This document shows positions 11,201-20,340 of a stretch of DNA of 64,000 bases, piece by piece (positions within the stretch are counted from its first letter, which is position 1; the number at the start of each line of letters is the position of its first letter). A model generated the notes under the pieces. It had not been told where the DNA came from. It did no database searches and was given only the letters and a program-made list of their open reading frames with translations. Where the stretch lies: positions 1,860,001 through 1,924,000 of the forward strand of contig NC_016462.1 in assembly GCF_000226115.1 (NCBI RefSeq), read 5' to 3'. Both the position numbers and the translations under genes were made by a program. This stretch comes from Thermothielavioides terrestris NRRL 8126 (Eukaryota > Ascomycota > Sordariomycetes > Sordariales > Chaetomiaceae).

Positions 11201-12055
11201 AGAAATGGAGGAGCGCATGAAGCACACGCGCGACTTCAAGGCGCGGGGCTTCAAGGCCAACTCGCGCGGCAACTTCATCCAGGCGCCGTTCGCGACGCTC
11301 GAGGACCTCTTCCGCAAGGTCCCGGCCTCGGTCGGCTTCAACATCGAGCTCAAGTACCCGATGCTGCACGAGAGCGAGGAGCACGAGATGGACGCGTACG
11401 CGGTCGAGCTCAACTCGTTCTGCGACACGGTGCTCGAGAAGGTGTACGACTGCGCCGACGACGGGCGGCACATCATCTTCAGCTCCTTCAACCCGGACAT
11501 CTGCCTGTGCCTGAGCTTCAAGCAGCCCAACATCCCGATCCTGTTCCTGACCGACGCCGGCACGACCCACGTCGGCGACATCCGCGCCAGCAGCCTGCAG
11601 GAGGCCATCCGGTTCGCCTCCCGCTGGAACCTGCTCGGCATCGTGAGCAACTCGGAGCCGTTCGTCAACTCGCCCCGCCTCGTCCGCGTCGTCAAGCAGC
11701 ACGGCCTGGTGTGCGTCAGCTACGGCGTGCAGAACAACAACACCGAGTTGGTGCAGGTACGGCGGTCGCAACCTTTTACCCCTGTTTTCTCGCTTTAATT
11801 TTCATTTCATTTTATTTTTTTATTATTTTTAATTTTAATTTTTATTTCCCCCCCCCCCCCCCCGAGCCGCTGAAAACTAACCATCCTCTCTGCACACAGC
11901 GACAAGTCAACGAGGGCATCGACGCCGTGATCGTCGACTCGGTCCTCGCCATCCGGAAGGGCCTCACGGGTGCGCAGGAGCTCGCCGCTTCTTCTAACGG
12001 GGACACCACCCATCAACATCAGAAGAAAGTGGAGGGGAATGGCGTTCAGAAGTGA
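8252..12055 (+). CDS. nuc-2: NUC-2/PHO81 phosphate-sensing regulator (SPX-ankyrin-GDPD)
   Basis: Four exons (8252-8268, 8323-8441, 8494-11756, 11900-12055) encode 1,184 residues. Exon 1 is only 17 nt; joined to exon 2 it gives MKFGRNLPRNQVPEW, the invariant SPX-domain start. The SPX domain (about 1-165) senses inositol pyrophosphates. Ankyrin repeats (about 330-560, e.g. GGETALHIAARFGHDECARVLL split over two helices) follow. A GDPD domain (about 810-1,170) ends the protein. In Neurospora NUC-2 and yeast Pho81 inhibit the cyclin-CDK pair PREG-PGOV/Pho80-Pho85 when phosphate is scarce, releasing NUC-1/Pho4. The GDPD residues HRG (813-815), ENT, E848-x-D850 and H863 are all present, so phosphodiesterase activity cannot be excluded. 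Gde1 has the same architecture, but overall similarity favours NUC-2. A His run and basic/Ser insert split the GDPD near 11,070. The last intron has a C16 tract. Confidence 0.92.
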
Positions 12056-13276
12056 GAGTCGAGCACATCCTACGGAACGGAATCCGCTTGGGCGATGGTG
12101 GGAGGAAGGGGAGAGCGGTCGGGTTTGAGTTTGAGCCGCCTCTTAGGGGCTGCTACTAATGAATGCGTGTGACGGGGAGGTTCGCATTAGACAGCGATGG
12201 CGCATTGAGAGGCGAGCGTTTTGTGCTCTGATTTACCTTATCATGGGACGGACATGGGTCATAGATGCACTGCACGAGTTGCATGCCTCAGCCACATGGC
12301 ATTGCACAGTTGACGGGGTTTTCAATACCATCTGTTCTGCCTAGGCCTCCCTGTCTGTGTTGCTTGGGATTGGCATGTGAACAGCACGGCCGCTACGCAC
12401 TCCTCACTACGCACCGCCTACAGGAGCTAGAGGTGGCGTCGCGCCGGACGAGGGTGGCGAATAGAGACATGGCATTTCATGTGTGTCTATTCGCGTATTT
12501 GGTTGGCCTTCTTGACTTGTTTCATGGTCGCTGCCCTCCTTCACAGCCACCGCGTGTTGGGACACACCAACTCCTTGTGGCTAAGAAGTTGGAGGATGGG
12601 TTGGTTGCTGGCTTCGCCAACACAGTCACCACCCTCCTAGCGAGGTTTGGGGCTGGGCCTATTTGCTTGAGTTTGCAGTGGTGTACATACAAGGACAGAT
12701 TACACTCGAAGATTGTCTCGGGTTGGTTTCGGCCGCTCTGCAGTGGGCAACCGTTGCGGCGCTGCTAGAGGTGTTGGCTCCCTCCTGTGACCTGCAGCAG
12801 CCCAATGCATGCCGCGCCCAAAGCTGGCGTATTCCGCAGATGCACACCAAAAACCGGGTTGGATCGCACCAGCGTGGTCGACATGGCGGATCTCGACGGC
12901 CAGGCCCAATGCCGGTTTCTCCTTTTCCCCCTACATATTTTGCTTTTGTTCGCTGTCGGTTTGCTCCCCCAGGAATGCGAGACACAGAGAGCTCTTGGAT
13001 CCGTTGCTCCACTCGAGAAGCGCGGGATTAGTGGAGTGGATGCTAAGTTAAATCAGTTGCGACCAGCTAGGCATTCACTGCCCCGCACCCTCCCAGGAAG
13101 CAAACGCAAGCGCGTGCCCCGCGCGCTCTGCGCCACACCGATTCAGCTGAGCGCACCTTGATTCTCAGTCTCACCCCGCCACCTGCCATACCTTTTCTTT
13201 CCCGACAAGAACCGGCCGAAATATCTCCCCCACCACATCTTACAGCACTCCCGAACCAGCGCTCCCGACCGCAGCC
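12056..13276. other. Intergenic region between nuc-2 and the WW gene
   Basis: About 1.2 kb holding the nuc-2 3' flank and the WW-gene promoter. CT-rich pyrimidine tracts occur close upstream of 13,277, common in fungal promoters. Overlapping short ORFs have no recognisable features, and I see no RNA gene or repeat. Confidence 0.4.
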
Positions 13277-14852
13277 ATGGCAGGCCCCGCATCCCCCGGC
13301 GGCGAAGGGCCGAACTTCGCGCCGCCGCCGCTGCCCCCGGGGTGGATCGCGCAGTGGGACGCCTCGTCCAAGAAGTACTACTTCGTGCAGCTGTCGACCG
13401 GCGCGTCGCAGTGGGAGACGCCGACCGACGCCGCGCCCGTCGGCACGCCGCCCGCCAGCACGCCCGCCAGCCGCGTCGACCACCCGTACGGCGTTCCCGG
13501 AAGCAATGGCAACGGCTCCGCTGCCCCCGCCGAGATCATTGTCCACCCCGACGGCAGCCAGACGGCGCGCTACCCGGACGGCAGGCTCGAGCCCGTCAAT
13601 CCGCGCGAGGACGGCACGACGTTGGACGGCACGACGTTGGACGGCACGACGTTGGACGGCACGAGGGGCATTGGTGGTGGCGTTGGTGGTGGTGCGGGGG
13701 ACGGGGAAAGAAGTCTTGGGGTTAGTGTTCTTTCCGGTTTCCTCTTTCTTTTGAGAACAGCTCGGGCTTTGTTCCATGCAAGCGGCAGTCTGTTCGTCCT
13801 TACTGATGGGGCTTCCATCCGCAGTCATTCCTCGGCAGCACGCTCAGCTCTCTCAGCGGGACACAGCATGGCGGTGGATCCCACGGCGGCGGTGTCGGCG
13901 GACTGGCCGGGCAGGTGGTCACTGGGCTGCTGTCCGGCGGCCACTCCGGCGGCCACGGCGGTAGCGGGGCTAGCGGTATCGGAGGCAAGCTTGCATCGCA
14001 GCTAGCGTCGAACCTGTTCTCATCCGGGAACAAGCCGCCTCAGCCACAAAATTACCACGGCGGCCAGTCCGCCGGGCATCACGCCAGCGCCGGCGGCATA
14101 GGAGGTATCGTTGGAGGGGTCGCGAGCATGTTCTCCAACAAGCCACACGGCTCGGTAGGCGGAAGCAGACTGGTAACCAGCGCCCAGAACGGAGCCCGCT
14201 AACAACAGGTCAGAACAATGGGTTTGGCTACTCGAATAGCGGGCAAACGGGAGGTTATAGCGCCCCGGCGCCGCCGGTCTCGTACCAGCCGCCCTCGCAG
14301 CCAGGACAACCCACCAGCGTCCCGTCCTACCAAGGCGGCGCCCCGTTGTATCAAACCCCGGCCCAGCCGCAGCACCAGACCGCTCACGCCCCGTACAGCC
14401 ATCCGACGACATCCGGTCAACCACAACATCAAACCCCGCACGCGCCGTACAGCCAGTCGACGCCAAACCAGCCCTACGCCCCTTCGTACAGCGCCCCGGG
14501 CGGCCACCAGCCACCACACAACCTCAGCTTCCCGCCTCCCCCAGCAGCCCAGTCGCAACCGTATCCCGGCCAGCCCACATATAGCACCCCGCACGGCGGC
14601 GCCGCGCCGCAACACACCGCGCCGCAGCACACCTACGGCGCCCCTCCGCCCTCGGCGCCCCCGTACAGCCAGCCGCAGTACGTCCAGCCGCAGTACGCCG
14701 CCACCGGAGCAGCCGCGTCCTACTTGCAGGGACATCCCGCCGCCGCCGCCGGCGGCCACTCGGCGTACCCCGCGCAGCCGCAATACGCCGCCAGCGGCGC
14801 GCCGGCCCATCACCAGGCGTACGGCGGCGGGGTCATGGGGCAGTACCACTAA
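13277..14852 (+). CDS. WW-domain protein with Gly- and Pro/Gln/Tyr-rich tail (Wwm1-like)
   Basis: Proposed exons 13277-13720, 13825-14104 and 14209-14852 give 455 residues. One WW domain lies at about residues 18-50: LPPGWIAQWDASSKKYYF followed by SQWETP shows both tryptophans and the central tyrosines. WW domains bind proline-rich peptides. After it come a short linker, a triple GTTLD repeat, a Gly/Ser/His-rich middle segment (exon 2) and a long Pro/Gln/Tyr/Ala-rich tail with many QYA and PYS units. The tail contains self-complementary PxY-like targets. Yeast Wwm1, which interacts with metacaspase, has a similar start and low-complexity tail, but orthology is a guess. The second intron (14105-14208) is chosen because it is the only nearby GT that keeps frame; the exact site is uncertain. 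Confidence 0.75.
13611..13663 (+). repeat. 15-bp triplication inside the WW gene
   Basis: The 15-bp unit coding for Gly-Thr-Thr-Leu-Asp occurs three times head to tail with no base changes visible, just before the Gly-rich segment. The perfect copies point to recent slippage, so copy number may vary between strains. It keeps the reading frame. Confidence 0.85.
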
Positions 14853-14885
14853 GAGGATGATGATACTGCGGCTGCTCGTGGTGGT

Positions 14886-15440
14886 ATGAATAGCGCGGCC
14901 TCAGTCGCAAGATTTGCTGGCGGCGGATGCGGGAGGGCCGGCGCGAGGGGTTGTCGAGAGGTGAGGGAGGTGGTGCAGGTGCCACCCGTGTCACGGGGCA
15001 AGCGGTTGTGGGCGCGCTGTCAGTGGGATCTGGACGATTGGCCGTGGCTGGAGACGGACGAGGAACGGGCGGCGCTGACAACGCGGACGGCGCCGCCTGT
15101 GGTGGTGCAGTCCAAGGTAGCGGAGGTGCAGCGCCAAGTTGATGGGTTGTTGGAGCAGGACGGGATGCTGCTGGCTCCGCAAAATCGTGAGATGGTGAAT
15201 GAGCCGGGCCTATTCCAGCTGCTGCTGCTGCAGACGATGGAATTGGAGAACTCGCAGCAGCAGCAGCAGCAAGACGAGGAAGGAGGCGAGCGCGAGCGGA
15301 CGCAGACCATACAGGAAGATGGGATTAAGATTGCATCATCTCGGACCTGGATGGAGGAAACAGAGATGCAGACGAAGGTGGGGGATCCGTCATGGCTTGG
15401 AGTGGATCCAAACTGGGAGTGTCGGCAATCGTTGATATGA
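14886..15440 (+). CDS. Hypothetical 184-residue ORF, doubtful
   Basis: This ORF begins 34 bp after the WW-gene stop and lies in the convergent space before the minus-strand gene at 15,664. Residues 40-150 look fairly protein-like: a Trp-rich segment (WDLDDWPWLETDEERAAL), a helical stretch, a hydrophobic LLLLQ core, then a Q6 run encoded by a CAG-type repeat. I do not recognise a family. It could equally be 3' UTR of the WW gene or an exon of a gene whose start I have misplaced. Confidence 0.3.
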   Translation: MNSAASVARFAGGGCGRAGARGCREVREVVQVPPVSRGKRLWARCQWDLDDWPWLETDEERAALTTRTAPPVVVQSKVAEVQRQVDGLLEQDGMLLAPQNREMVNEPGLFQLLLLQTMELENSQQQQQQDEEGGERERTQTIQEDGIKIASSRTWMEETEMQTKVGDPSWLGVDPNWECRQSLI

Positions 15441-15663
15441 TGGCGACGGCCTTGTCGGACAGGGGAGGGCGTGGTTGTTTCCTTTTTGTTTGGTCGGCTA
15501 TGTCATGTGGCCAAGAGCGAAGTGCCAGTTTGCTTGTGTTCAGTTTCTGTCCTGGCGGATTCTGTGGGCTTGTTGTTAGCGGCCCTTTTCTTCTCGCTAT
15601 TGACCGTTCATAGACTCCAGCAGCATCGTGACGACTAAGCGCCGCCTTCATTGTCGAGTCCCA

Positions 15664-16494
15664 TCACTGAGTTTTCTTCTGGACGATCTCCTGTCGCGTG
15701 GCATCGCTAGCAATCAGTTCCTGCATCCATGAGACTATCCTCCTGGAGAGGAAGTACGCTGCCACCGCCAGGACAGCAATATAGCACGCCGTGCCAGCGA
15801 GGGAGCGGGGGAGCACGTTGAGGAGGAAAGGGTCCAAGATGATGTCCACGTCTACCGGCGGCACGCTGCTCATGAGCGAGGCATCGGTGGTGAAGTAGTC
15901 TGCAGCGGCGAGGACCCGGAGGAGGAGGATGGATGCTTCGCGCTCGCCTGTGCTACTGTTACTGCTGCTGCTGCTGCTGCTGCGTTTGGATGCCGGAATG
16001 GACTCTAGTTGCCGGGATGTGGTGTAGTGGTGCAGGGAAGCCATCAGCTCGGGCGAGTCCCGCACTGTGGAGAGGGGGAAGGTCTCGAGGGTGAACTCGG
16101 TTGGTTGCTGAGGCGTGGCGTTAAAACCTTGTCCATTCGGTCGGCAGGAGTTCATGTGGAGAAAGGCAAAACTTACTGAGGCCGGCCAGCAGACTCGCAC
16201 TTCGTACCGCTGGTTTGGCGTGAGGCGGTCCAGGATGAGCCACGTTGCCGCGCCGGAGGGTTGCTCTGCGGACGGGAATTGCGCGCTGAGCTGTGTCCGG
16301 ATGGTTCCGTTGTCTGGGGTGAGAGTGGTAAGAGTGTCGAGCCGGAGGTTGGAGAGAGTTGGGTGAGAGAGGCCGACGTTGACCGGCTTAGGACCGAGGA
16401 AGATCGTCTTCTCAGTGTTGGCACAGACGGGCCCAGCCAGGACCAGCAGGAAAACAGCCGCCAAAACACGCCTCGCTATCTCGACGCGCGCCAT
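15664..16494 (-). CDS. Putative type I ER/secretory membrane protein, unknown function
   Basis: The unspliced ORF reads through, but 16108-16176 is a typical 69-bp intron (GTAAGT donor, TTAAC branch-like site, CAG acceptor). Splicing joins VCWPAS directly to QQPTEFTLETF and gives 253 residues. Residues 1-25 form a clear signal peptide ending near PVCA. The lumenal part has a beta-rich domain with possible N-glycosylation (NGT) and a Ser-rich loop made of repeated AGC/AGT codons. A single membrane helix near the C terminus (TACYIAVLAVAAYFLS) is followed by a short cytosolic tail ending QKKTQ. I recognise no family. The layout suggests an ER-resident accessory protein. It shares a 775-bp divergent region with PXA2. 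Confidence 0.7.
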   Translation of the reverse strand: MARVEIARRVLAAVFLLVLAGPVCANTEKTIFLGPKPVNVGLSHPTLSNLRLDTLTTLTPDNGTIRTQLSAQFPSAEQPSGAATWLILDRLTPNQRYEVRVCWPASVSFAFLHMNSCRPNGQGFNATPQQPTEFTLETFPLSTVRDSPELMASLHHYTTSRQLESIPASKRSSSSSSSNSSTGEREASILLLRVLAAADYFTTDASLMSSVPPVDVDIILDPFLLNVLPRSLAGTACYIAVLAVAAYFLSRRIVSWMQELIASDATRQEIVQKKTQ

Positions 16495-17269
16495 TTTTAT
16501 TACGGAACTCCGAGGCCAACAAGCAGTTGGGGTGGACTCAGGACGGAGTGGACTCCGGGCTCCGAGATCCGGGGACGATGGGCCGGTGATTGCTCGTTAG
16601 TGTGTGCCGGTCGGGGCAGCGCGGTCGCCGTTAGGGAGCTCCGACCCGGCGCTGAAACATTCCGTGCGGAATACATCTCCGTACGGAGTAAGAAATACCG
16701 ATTACGGAATACGGATCAGTACCCCGGTCGATTCCCCAGATTATCGGCGTTTGGAGCCAATCTGGCAGCGTAGGGTGGGGCGCTCGGCACAATCACATGC
16801 TGCGGATTGTGCGGAATAGTGACCCCCAGCAAGCCTGCCTGCCCGCGCCTGCCCCTTCCAGCGAGTGGGTGACGCAAGGGCCGAGGAATTGAATGCGGCA
16901 ACCCGCCAGGGAAGAGGAAGGGACCACCGAGTCTCAGTCCCATTCCTTCTCCATCTTGCACTCCAAGTCCTTCGATTTCTTTCACGTTTTGTTGTCTCCT
17001 TTTGTTGTCTCCTGCCAACTCTTGCCAACGTGCCCGCGCCAAGAGTGCCGACTTCAAGACAACGTCAACCAAACGCTGCTGTGACAGCTGCTTGCTGCTC
17101 GCCGCTGTCCCGCGGTTGTCCCGCCGCTTCCCCGTCGTCCTCCATGACCCCCACCGCGCAGCAGCCGTGATCTCCGCCGTGAGCCGCGGTCCCCGATCCG
17201 CGATTCGCGCGCTCTTGCCCTGTGTGCTTCATTCCGCCGATACCTGCACCACTGCCGCCGTCGCCCGCA
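16495..17269. promoter_or_regulatory. Divergent promoter region, membrane protein (-) and pxa2 (+)
   Basis: 775 bp separates the two start codons. Around 16,655-16,725 there is a cluster of CCGTACGGAGTA/ACGGAATACGG words, partly palindromic. The same words recur in other spacers of the window. CT-rich tracts precede the pxa2 start. No experimentally known operator can be named. Confidence 0.4.
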
Positions 17270-19490
17270 ATGGCGCCGAACCAGTCGAAGCCGGTCGGCT
17301 TGGGCACCAGCGCCGCCGTGCGCGCCCGTACAATCCGCGCCATCATCTCGCAGCTGACGGCCATGTACCTACGCAACCGCGCCGGCATCACCCGCGCCAT
17401 CACCATCACCATGGTCGTGGGCCTTGCGAACCAAATACGGCGCTTCATCGCCCGCCAGAGAGCAGCCTCGGCCCGCGCGGACGCCGCGCGCGCCAAACGG
17501 CCCGGCACCACGTCGGCAGCCCGGGGAGGCGAAAGCGACGGGATTAAGGAAGAGAGGATCGGCTTGAACCGCGAGTTCATTCGCTCCTTGATGAAGCTAC
17601 TGCGCATCATCATGCCCGGGTGGCGCACCAAGGAGGTGTGGCTGCTCATCTGCCACACTTTCTTCCTGATCGCCCGGACCATGATCAGTCTCCAGGTGGC
17701 TGCCCTCGACGGCGCCATCGTGAAGGCCATGGTCAAGGGGAACGGCCGCGAGTTCCTGATGCGCCTCGTACATTGGATGTTGCTTTCCATCCCGGCGACT
17801 TACACCAATTCGCGACTGGTGTGGCACCAGTCGGCTCTAGCAATGAGATACCGGACTCGCCTGACTGAGCATATCCACGACCGATACCTGTCGAACTTGA
17901 CCTTCTACACCATCTCCGCCCTGGACGACAGGATTCGCAACCCGGAGCAGCTGATCGCCACGGACGTAGCTAAATTCTCAGACAATCTGGCGGACTTGTA
18001 CAGCAATCTGGCGAAGCCTATCTTCGATCTCGTGAGCCCATCCTGACTCCCACACCCGCCTACCACCTGGGTCAAGCTAACCGATCTAGACGATCTACAC
18101 ATGGTCCCTCACAAGGAGTGTCGGTGGAGATGGCGTCTTGTTCATGGCCTTCCTCGTCCAAGTCTCCGCGGCCGTTCTGCAAGCGCTCACTCCCCCGTTC
18201 GGCAAGTTCGTGGCCGCCGAGCAGAGGCTGGAAGGCGAATTCCGCGCCCAGCACTCCAGGTTGATAGACCACTGCGAAGAGGTCGCACTGTACGCCGGCC
18301 ACGAGGCCGAGAAAGACACGCTCGACAAGGGCTACTTCACCCTGATCAAGCATGTCAACTATCTGCTGCGGAGGCGTTTCTATTACGGAATCGTGGAGGA
18401 TTTCATCTTCAAGTACTTCTGGGGTGCCCTGGGCCTGCTGCTCTGTAGCATCCCGTCTTTCTTCACGCTGCCGGGCCGGGCAGCCCTGAGCATGAGCGAC
18501 CGAACAGAAAGCTTCGTCACCAACCGGCGCATCCTGCAATCCGGATCCGACGCCATCACCCGCATCATGTCCTCGTATAAGCAAGTTGTCGAACTCGCCG
18601 GCTTCACGTCCCGTGTCTCCTCCCTGCTCGACGTCCTCGAGGAAGTGAATGCCGGCTACTTTAAAAAGAAGCATATCTCGGGCTCTGGGACAGGAGACCA
18701 CACCGCCGTTCTCGGCCGCCGCGGCGTGGCAATCGAAAGCGAAGACATTCAGTTCATCGACGTGCCCATCATCTCCCCCAACGGCGACGTACTCGTGCCT
18801 GCGCTCTCCTTCTCGCTGAAACAGGGCGAACACCTCCTCGTCGTTGGTCCCAACGGCTGCGGCAAATCCTCCATGTTTCGCATCCTCGGCGGCCTCTGGC
18901 CGGTCTACGGCGGCACCGTCCGCAAGCCGCCGGCCCGCGACATCTTCTACATCCCGCAGCGCCCCTACCTATCCAAAGGGAACTTTCGCCAGCAGATCAT
19001 CTACCCGGACTCGCAGCAGGCCATGCAGCAAAAGCACGTCACCGACGCCGACCTCCTTTCCATCCTGCGCATCCTCGAGCTTGACGACCTGGTCGACTCA
19101 TACGCTGACCGCTTCGACGAGGTGAGGGAGTGGCGCGACGCGCTGTCGGCAGGCGTGCAGCAGCGCATCGCAATGGCGCGGCTGTTCTATCACCGCCCGC
19201 GCTACGCCATCCTCGACGAGTGCACGAGCAGCGTGCCGCTCGACATGGAGAAGGTCATGTACGACCGCGCCAAGGCCCTCGGCATCACCCTCATGACCGT
19301 CAGCCACCGCCGCAGCTTGTGGAAGTACCACACGCACATCCTGCAGTTTGACGGGCAGGGGAAGTACGTCTTTACCCGCCTGGACGCGGACAGGCGGCTC
19401 AAGCTGGAGGAGGAGAAGGAGGAGCTCGAGGCGATGCTGAGGAGCGTCCCCGAGATTGAGCGGCGCATGCAAGAGCTGAGCTTTGAGTAG
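17270..19490 (+). CDS. pxa2: Peroxisomal long-chain fatty-acid ABC half-transporter (ABCD/PXA2 type)
   Basis: Two exons (17270-18031 and 18090-19490) give 720 residues, normal for an ABCD half-transporter. The N-terminal half holds the transmembrane domain with the ABCD EAA-like loop (NSRLVWHQSALAMRYRTRL near 190-210). The C-terminal half is the nucleotide-binding domain: Walker A GPNGCGKSS (507-515), FYIPQRPY, the signature LSAGVQQR (about 606), Walker B AILDECTSS (about 627) and a switch His in VSHRRSL. The LSxGVQQR signature rather than LSGGEKQR is characteristic of Pxa2, not Pxa1. It should pair with Pxa1 to import very-long/long-chain acyl-CoA into peroxisomes for beta-oxidation. The C terminus is a charged coiled coil. 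The start at 17270 gives MAPNQSKP, just before the conserved region. Confidence 0.9.
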
Positions 19491-20340
19491 GCCCCAGGCT
19501 CCAGGCGCAAGGTGTTCGCACTCCCTGAGGAGTCTTCAGACGAGTAGGATGGGCGGCGGTTTGAATAGCAGCTATCGAGAATCCGCGCGAGGAGGCTGGG
19601 GCGGGGATGAATGGCTGTGTGGTTTTCTTGGTTATGGCGGTGCAGGCGTTGCCATATCCATCAGGTTGGCAGCCCTGCTCTTTTTCCTTCTTCCTGAGTA
19701 CATACGAGTATGGTTAAATCCGTTGGTAACCGCGAGAGGGCCCCTTAAGCAGTGGAATCGCGGAATGGGTGGCGGCATTTTGTGTATCACCGGGAACAGT
19801 TGGCATCTTGTCGCTAGACAGGTTCATCACCAGGGGCATGGGGAGGGTAAAGATCATAAACCAGTGGAAGTACAGTTACCACAATACGCCGCGTCCGGAA
19901 AACTCGTTGAGATTGATACATATATGTGTGTATATATGTCAACCCAGCAGTCTGGACCTCAAGATGCCAACCCAACCGAAAGGAGAACCCAGCCGCCCCA
20001 AAGCCAGACGCAGTCTTGACTCATACCATGTGTACATAGCGCGTTTTCCAAGAGCAATCAATGATGCGCCAGTGTTTCCCTACCCTAAGGTACCCAGAAA
20101 AAGAAGTATACATGAATTGAAGTCGCGACCCGATCAGAGAACCGTGCTCTAATCTAGTCTGCTGTTTGTGGTTTCTGTTTGTCTCTTTCCCCTACACCCT
20201 TATTCCCTTGACACCTTCACAGTCACAGAAAGAACTCAGGTACATGCTCTCTCTCTCTCGTCCCCATCACGCCCAAGGACAACAGGGCACTGATGGCGAC
20301 AACAGGCTCCACCATCTACCATCTAATCAATCAATCCCAC
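19491..20340. other. Convergent intergenic region, pxa2 / secreted protein
   Basis: About 850 bp of 3' flanks from two convergent genes. It is lower in GC than the genes and includes short TA/TG runs near 19,920-19,940. No coding-like ORF or RNA gene is visible. Confidence 0.4.

Noticed and set aside
10548..11771. 407-codon minus-strand ORF within nuc-2
   Set aside because: Antisense shadow of the GDPD coding region; the composition is typical of an opposite-strand frame.
19143..19166. Degenerate ABC signature (LSAGVQQR) as evidence of a dead transporter
   Set aside because: Pxa2 proteins normally carry an LSxGVQQR variant, so this is family-typical and not decay.
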